DNA of 64,000 nt, taken from NCBI GenBank assembly GCA_003797895.1, contig RKQB01000003.1, positions 558,001 through 622,000 on the forward strand. Reading direction: 5' to 3'. This document shows, piece by piece, positions 61,573-64,000 of this stretch. The stretch comes from Cyclobacteriaceae bacterium YHN15. Lineage in GTDB: Bacteria; Bacteroidota; Bacteroidia; Cytophagales; Cyclobacteriaceae. Both the position numbers and the translations under genes were made by a program. The notes under the pieces were generated by a model. It was not told the origin of the DNA. It did no database searches and saw only the letters and a program-made list of their open reading frames with translations. Position 1 is the stretch's first letter. The number at the start of each line of letters is the position of its first letter.

Positions 61573-61980
61573 ATGTCCAACAAACAATATATCCCCCGAG
61601 TTCTCATCACAGAAGCTGCCATGGATGTCATTGACACCTTGCGAAAAAGGTTCGGAACAGAGCTGATGTTTCATCAGAGCGGTGGATGCTGTGACGGTTC
61701 CTCACCCATGTGCTTTGAAAAAGGTGATTTTAAAGTTGGGGGTAATGACATTTGGATGGGAAAAGTATATGGTTGTGATTTTTTTATGAGTGCTGATCAA
61801 TTCGAATATTGGAAACATACACAACTTACCCTAGATGTAACTCCGGGAAGGGGGAGTAGTTTTTCCATTGAAATCCCAATGGGAATCAGGTTTATGATCC
61901 GGTCCCATCTTTTTACCATGGAAGAATTGGGAAATTTATTACCTGTTAAGACAGGAGAAGAGGTTTTGGAGGAAGGATAA
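61573..61980 (+). CDS. DUF779 family protein
   Basis: A 135-residue protein of the DUF779 family, which lies beside aldehyde or alcohol dehydrogenase genes in many bacteria. Its cysteines are clustered (Cys39-Cys40, Cys47 and Cys68, in HQSGGCCDGSSPMC and VYGCDF), consistent with a metal- or redox-binding site. PRVLITEAAMDVIDTLRKR opens the domain, and DVTPGRGSSFSIEIPMGIRF is its conserved core. The function is unknown. The start is the ATG at 61573, about 190 bases after aldB, with a noncoding repeat between them. Confidence 0.85.
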   Translation: MSNKQYIPRVLITEAAMDVIDTLRKRFGTELMFHQSGGCCDGSSPMCFEKGDFKVGGNDIWMGKVYGCDFFMSADQFEYWKHTQLTLDVTPGRGSSFSIEIPMGIRFMIRSHLFTMEELGNLLPVKTGEEVLEEG

Positions 61981-62058
61981 ACTTTTAAAAACAAACTATA
62001 CTCTTATTCTTTGTCAAAGCTCATTTATTCTTATCTTGAATGATAAATGATAAGGATT

Positions 62059-63219
62059 ATGAAAAAGGGAATTTATATTTTTATTTCTGTTTTTTTGATC
62101 TATTGGGTAGCCACATTGTTCGTACCTGGCATCATCGAAAAAAGAAGTAATCCCGTAAATAGCCCCGCACCCTATAAAGTTTCAAAAGAAGCGATTGATT
62201 TGTTCAATTCTTTGGATTTTGTCGCTGACCTTCACTGTGATGCCCTGCTTTGGGGCAGGAATCTCACAAAAAGATCAAATGTTGGACATGTGGATTTTCC
62301 TAGAATGCAGGAAGGCAATGTGGCTTTACAGGTTTTTACCATAGTGTCCAAATCACCTAAAGGACAAAATATGGATTTGAACCCAGCAGATGCTCAGGAT
62401 AATATTACGCTCTTGAATATTGCCCAGGGCAGACCTTTATCCAATTGGTTCAGTTTGTTCAACCGTACCCTTTACCAATCAAAACAGCTGGAACGATTTT
62501 CTGATAATTTCAATGAACAATTCATCTTTATCAAATCAAAAGCGGATCTGGAAAGATTAATAGAAGCTAGAAAAGAAAACAAAAAAGTCATCGGTGGTTT
62601 ATTGGGAATTGAAGGTGCCCATGCACTTGAGGGGAAATTAGAAAATCTGGAAAAGGCCTATGAAGCAGGGGTAAGATTGATTGGCCCTTCCCATTTTTTT
62701 GATAATGAAATGGGAGGATCTGCGCATGGAGAAAGCGGCGATGGCCTCAGTGAATTTGGAAAGCAGGTAATCAGAAGAATGAATGAGATGAACATGGTCA
62801 TTGATCTGGCGCATGCTTCTCCCAAGATGTTTGACGAGGTACTGGAAATTTCAGAAAAGCCAGTTATGGTTTCCCATACGGGAATAAGGGCTATCCTTAA
62901 TTCTCCCAGAAACCTTTCAGATGAGCAAATCAGGAAAATTGCTGAAAATGGAGGAATAATTGGAATAGCCTTTTTTGATATGGTAGTTGGGAAAGATGAA
63001 ATCAAAGGTATCGTGGCCAGCATCAAAAGGGTCAAAAACCTAGTAGGCGTAGAACATGTGGCGCTAGGCTCGGATTATGATGGCAGTGTTGCCGTACCCT
63101 TCGATATCACAGGTCTTCCTTTGATTGTAGAAGCTTTGTTGAATGATGGATTTACTGAAGATGAAATCCGTGCCATCATGGGAGAAAATGTCAAAAGATT
63201 TTTATTGGAAATCCTCTGA
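62059..63219 (+). CDS. Membrane dipeptidase, M19 family
   Basis: A 386-residue zinc dipeptidase with an N-terminal hydrophobic helix (about 3-22), so it is exported or anchored in the periplasm. The zinc ligands of the renal-dipeptidase family are present: His and Asp in VADLHCDA, Glu in GIEGAHAL and two His residues in DLAHAS and VSHTG, plus the SDYDG loop near the end. It hydrolyses dipeptides, including cell-wall-derived or beta-lactam-like substrates in the family. The ATG at 62059 is preferred over 62047. It is followed by the VIT1 gene with no gap. Confidence 0.92.
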   Translation: MKKGIYIFISVFLIYWVATLFVPGIIEKRSNPVNSPAPYKVSKEAIDLFNSLDFVADLHCDALLWGRNLTKRSNVGHVDFPRMQEGNVALQVFTIVSKSPKGQNMDLNPADAQDNITLLNIAQGRPLSNWFSLFNRTLYQSKQLERFSDNFNEQFIFIKSKADLERLIEARKENKKVIGGLLGIEGAHALEGKLENLEKAYEAGVRLIGPSHFFDNEMGGSAHGESGDGLSEFGKQVIRRMNEMNMVIDLAHASPKMFDEVLEISEKPVMVSHTGIRAILNSPRNLSDEQIRKIAENGGIIGIAFFDMVVGKDEIKGIVASIKRVKNLVGVEHVALGSDYDGSVAVPFDITGLPLIVEALLNDGFTEDEIRAIMGENVKRFLLEIL

Positions 63220-63221
63220 TT

Positions 63222-63953
63222 ATGAATGAAAACAACATACACCGTCAGTCATCAACTCTTGGGAATATTCAAAATTACCTACGGGAATTTGTCTATGGAG
63301 GTATAGATGGTGCTGTTACTACTTTTGCCGTGGTTGCCGGTGCCGTAGGAGCAAATCTTGATCCTGCAATCATCATTATTCTTGGATTCGCCAACTTGTT
63401 TGCTGATGGCTTTTCTATGTCAGTTGGCGCTTATCTTTCAGCCAAGTCTGAAAAAGAAAATTACAAAAAACACCGAAATATTGAATACTGGGAAATTGAT
63501 AACATCCCAGAAATGGAAAGAAAAGAAGTGGAAGACATCTATAGAAGTAAGGGATTTGAAGGAAAATTACTTCAGGATGTAGTGAATGTCATTGTTTCCG
63601 ATAAAGACCGCTGGGTTGATGAAATGATGAAAAATGAACTGGAAATGATCCCTGATTCCAAAAGCCCCTTCAAGATTGGATTGGCCACTTTGATATCATT
63701 TATTGTTGTTGGTTTTATTCCATTGGTGGTATATGTATATGACTATTTTGAAGAAACCGCATTTGATATCTTTTTTTGGACTAGTGTATTCACCGGTGTT
63801 GCTTTTATTGTTATAGGTTGGCTTAAAAGTTACGTGAATCAGACAAATATTTTAAAAAGTGTTTTCGAAACCCTTATCCTGGGAATCGTGGCTGCCTTAG
63901 TGGCATATTATGTGGGAGATTTTCTTGAAACGCTGATAATGAATTCCAATTAA
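63222..63953 (+). CDS. VIT1/CCC1 family metal transporter
   Basis: A 243-residue inner-membrane protein of the CCC1/VIT1 family, which moves Fe2+ or Mn2+. GGIDGAVTTFAVVAGAVGANLDPAIIIILGFANLFADGFSMSVGAYLSAKSEKE contains the family's first two helices with the conserved Asp and Glu metal ligands. A long acidic cytoplasmic loop follows (about 80-150, EVEDIYRSKGF and VSDKDRWVDEMMKNELEM, the metal-binding domain). Three C-terminal helices complete the fold. It starts 2 bases after the dipeptidase stop, so the two share a transcript. Nothing can be said about the region beyond the window. Confidence 0.92.
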   Translation: MNENNIHRQSSTLGNIQNYLREFVYGGIDGAVTTFAVVAGAVGANLDPAIIIILGFANLFADGFSMSVGAYLSAKSEKENYKKHRNIEYWEIDNIPEMERKEVEDIYRSKGFEGKLLQDVVNVIVSDKDRWVDEMMKNELEMIPDSKSPFKIGLATLISFIVVGFIPLVVYVYDYFEETAFDIFFWTSVFTGVAFIVIGWLKSYVNQTNILKSVFETLILGIVAALVAYYVGDFLETLIMNSN

Positions 63954-64000
63954 AGAATTCCGCCATAATCAATTTTCCATGTGAGTTATGAAAACCGCAA

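Overview
The window is a gene-dense, AT-rich stretch of chromosome from a Bacteroidota bacterium. The gene set points to the order Cytophagales, probably Cyclobacteriaceae. The evidence is a PorU-type type IX secretion sortase with a PorV-family barrel, a SusC/SusD pair, a giant FG-GAP/UnbV lipoprotein, a LytS/LytTR two-component pair, paired PadR/PspC genes, almost no purine-rich ribosome binding sites, and promoters of the TAnnTTTG (-7) / TTG (-33) type. The family assignment is inference. I recognised no rRNA, tRNA, CRISPR array, insertion sequence or phage gene.

Layout. 1-2.8 kb: a VTT/TVP38 membrane protein, a tiny acidic lipoprotein, two unknown membrane-anchored proteins and a GNAT acetyltransferase. 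2.8-8.9 kb: porV-like then porU-like genes (minus strand). 9.3-11.5 kb: padR-pspC. 11.7-19.8 kb: an RNase-like metallo-beta-lactamase, a subtilase lipoprotein, a D-lactate dehydrogenase-like flavoprotein, a small membrane protein, a YdcF protein and a CBS protein. 20-23.8 kb: glycosylasparaginase-cutC, a repeat-filled spacer, a creatininase-family hydrolase and a vapBC-type toxin-antitoxin. 23.9-35 kb: a SusC-SusD operon, the FG-GAP/UnbV lipoprotein behind a terminator, and a TPR lipoprotein. 35-41 kb: housekeeping genes (small PspC, ybaB-glycosyltransferase, hisS, a divergent 47-aa basic protein, phosphodiesterase, rhodanese, pdhB). 41-47.3 kb: a TonB-dependent receptor, LytS/LytTR, guanine deaminase and a lipoprotein. 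47.4-54.6 kb: sulfide:quinone oxidoreductase, a heme-type TonB receptor, and a DsrE-like/ZIP/SLC13 operon. 54.6-58.3 kb: a LOG-family protein, a DUF481-like barrel, a DUF4136-like lipoprotein and a TIM-barrel isomerase. 58.8-62 kb: an AraC regulator divergent from aldB-DUF779. 62-64 kb: a membrane dipeptidase and a VIT1/CCC1 transporter.

The most informative non-coding signals are regulatory. A Crp/Fnr-like palindrome (GTGAT-N4-ATCAC) occurs twice in front of sulfur-related genes (SQR, and the DsrE-like/ZIP/SLC13 operon). In both cases a TAnnTTTT/A -7 box starts exactly 29.5 bases from the palindrome centre, which suggests one activator-controlled sulfide regulon. A direct repeat AGGTGGAT with 21-base spacing sits between the araC-type regulator and aldB, at the position expected for an AraC activator. 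A direct repeat GTAATAC with 11-base spacing lies just upstream of the vapBC antitoxin. The spacers at 21.8-22.4 kb and 61.4-61.6 kb carry related short repeats and long palindromes, probably members of a dispersed intergenic repeat family.
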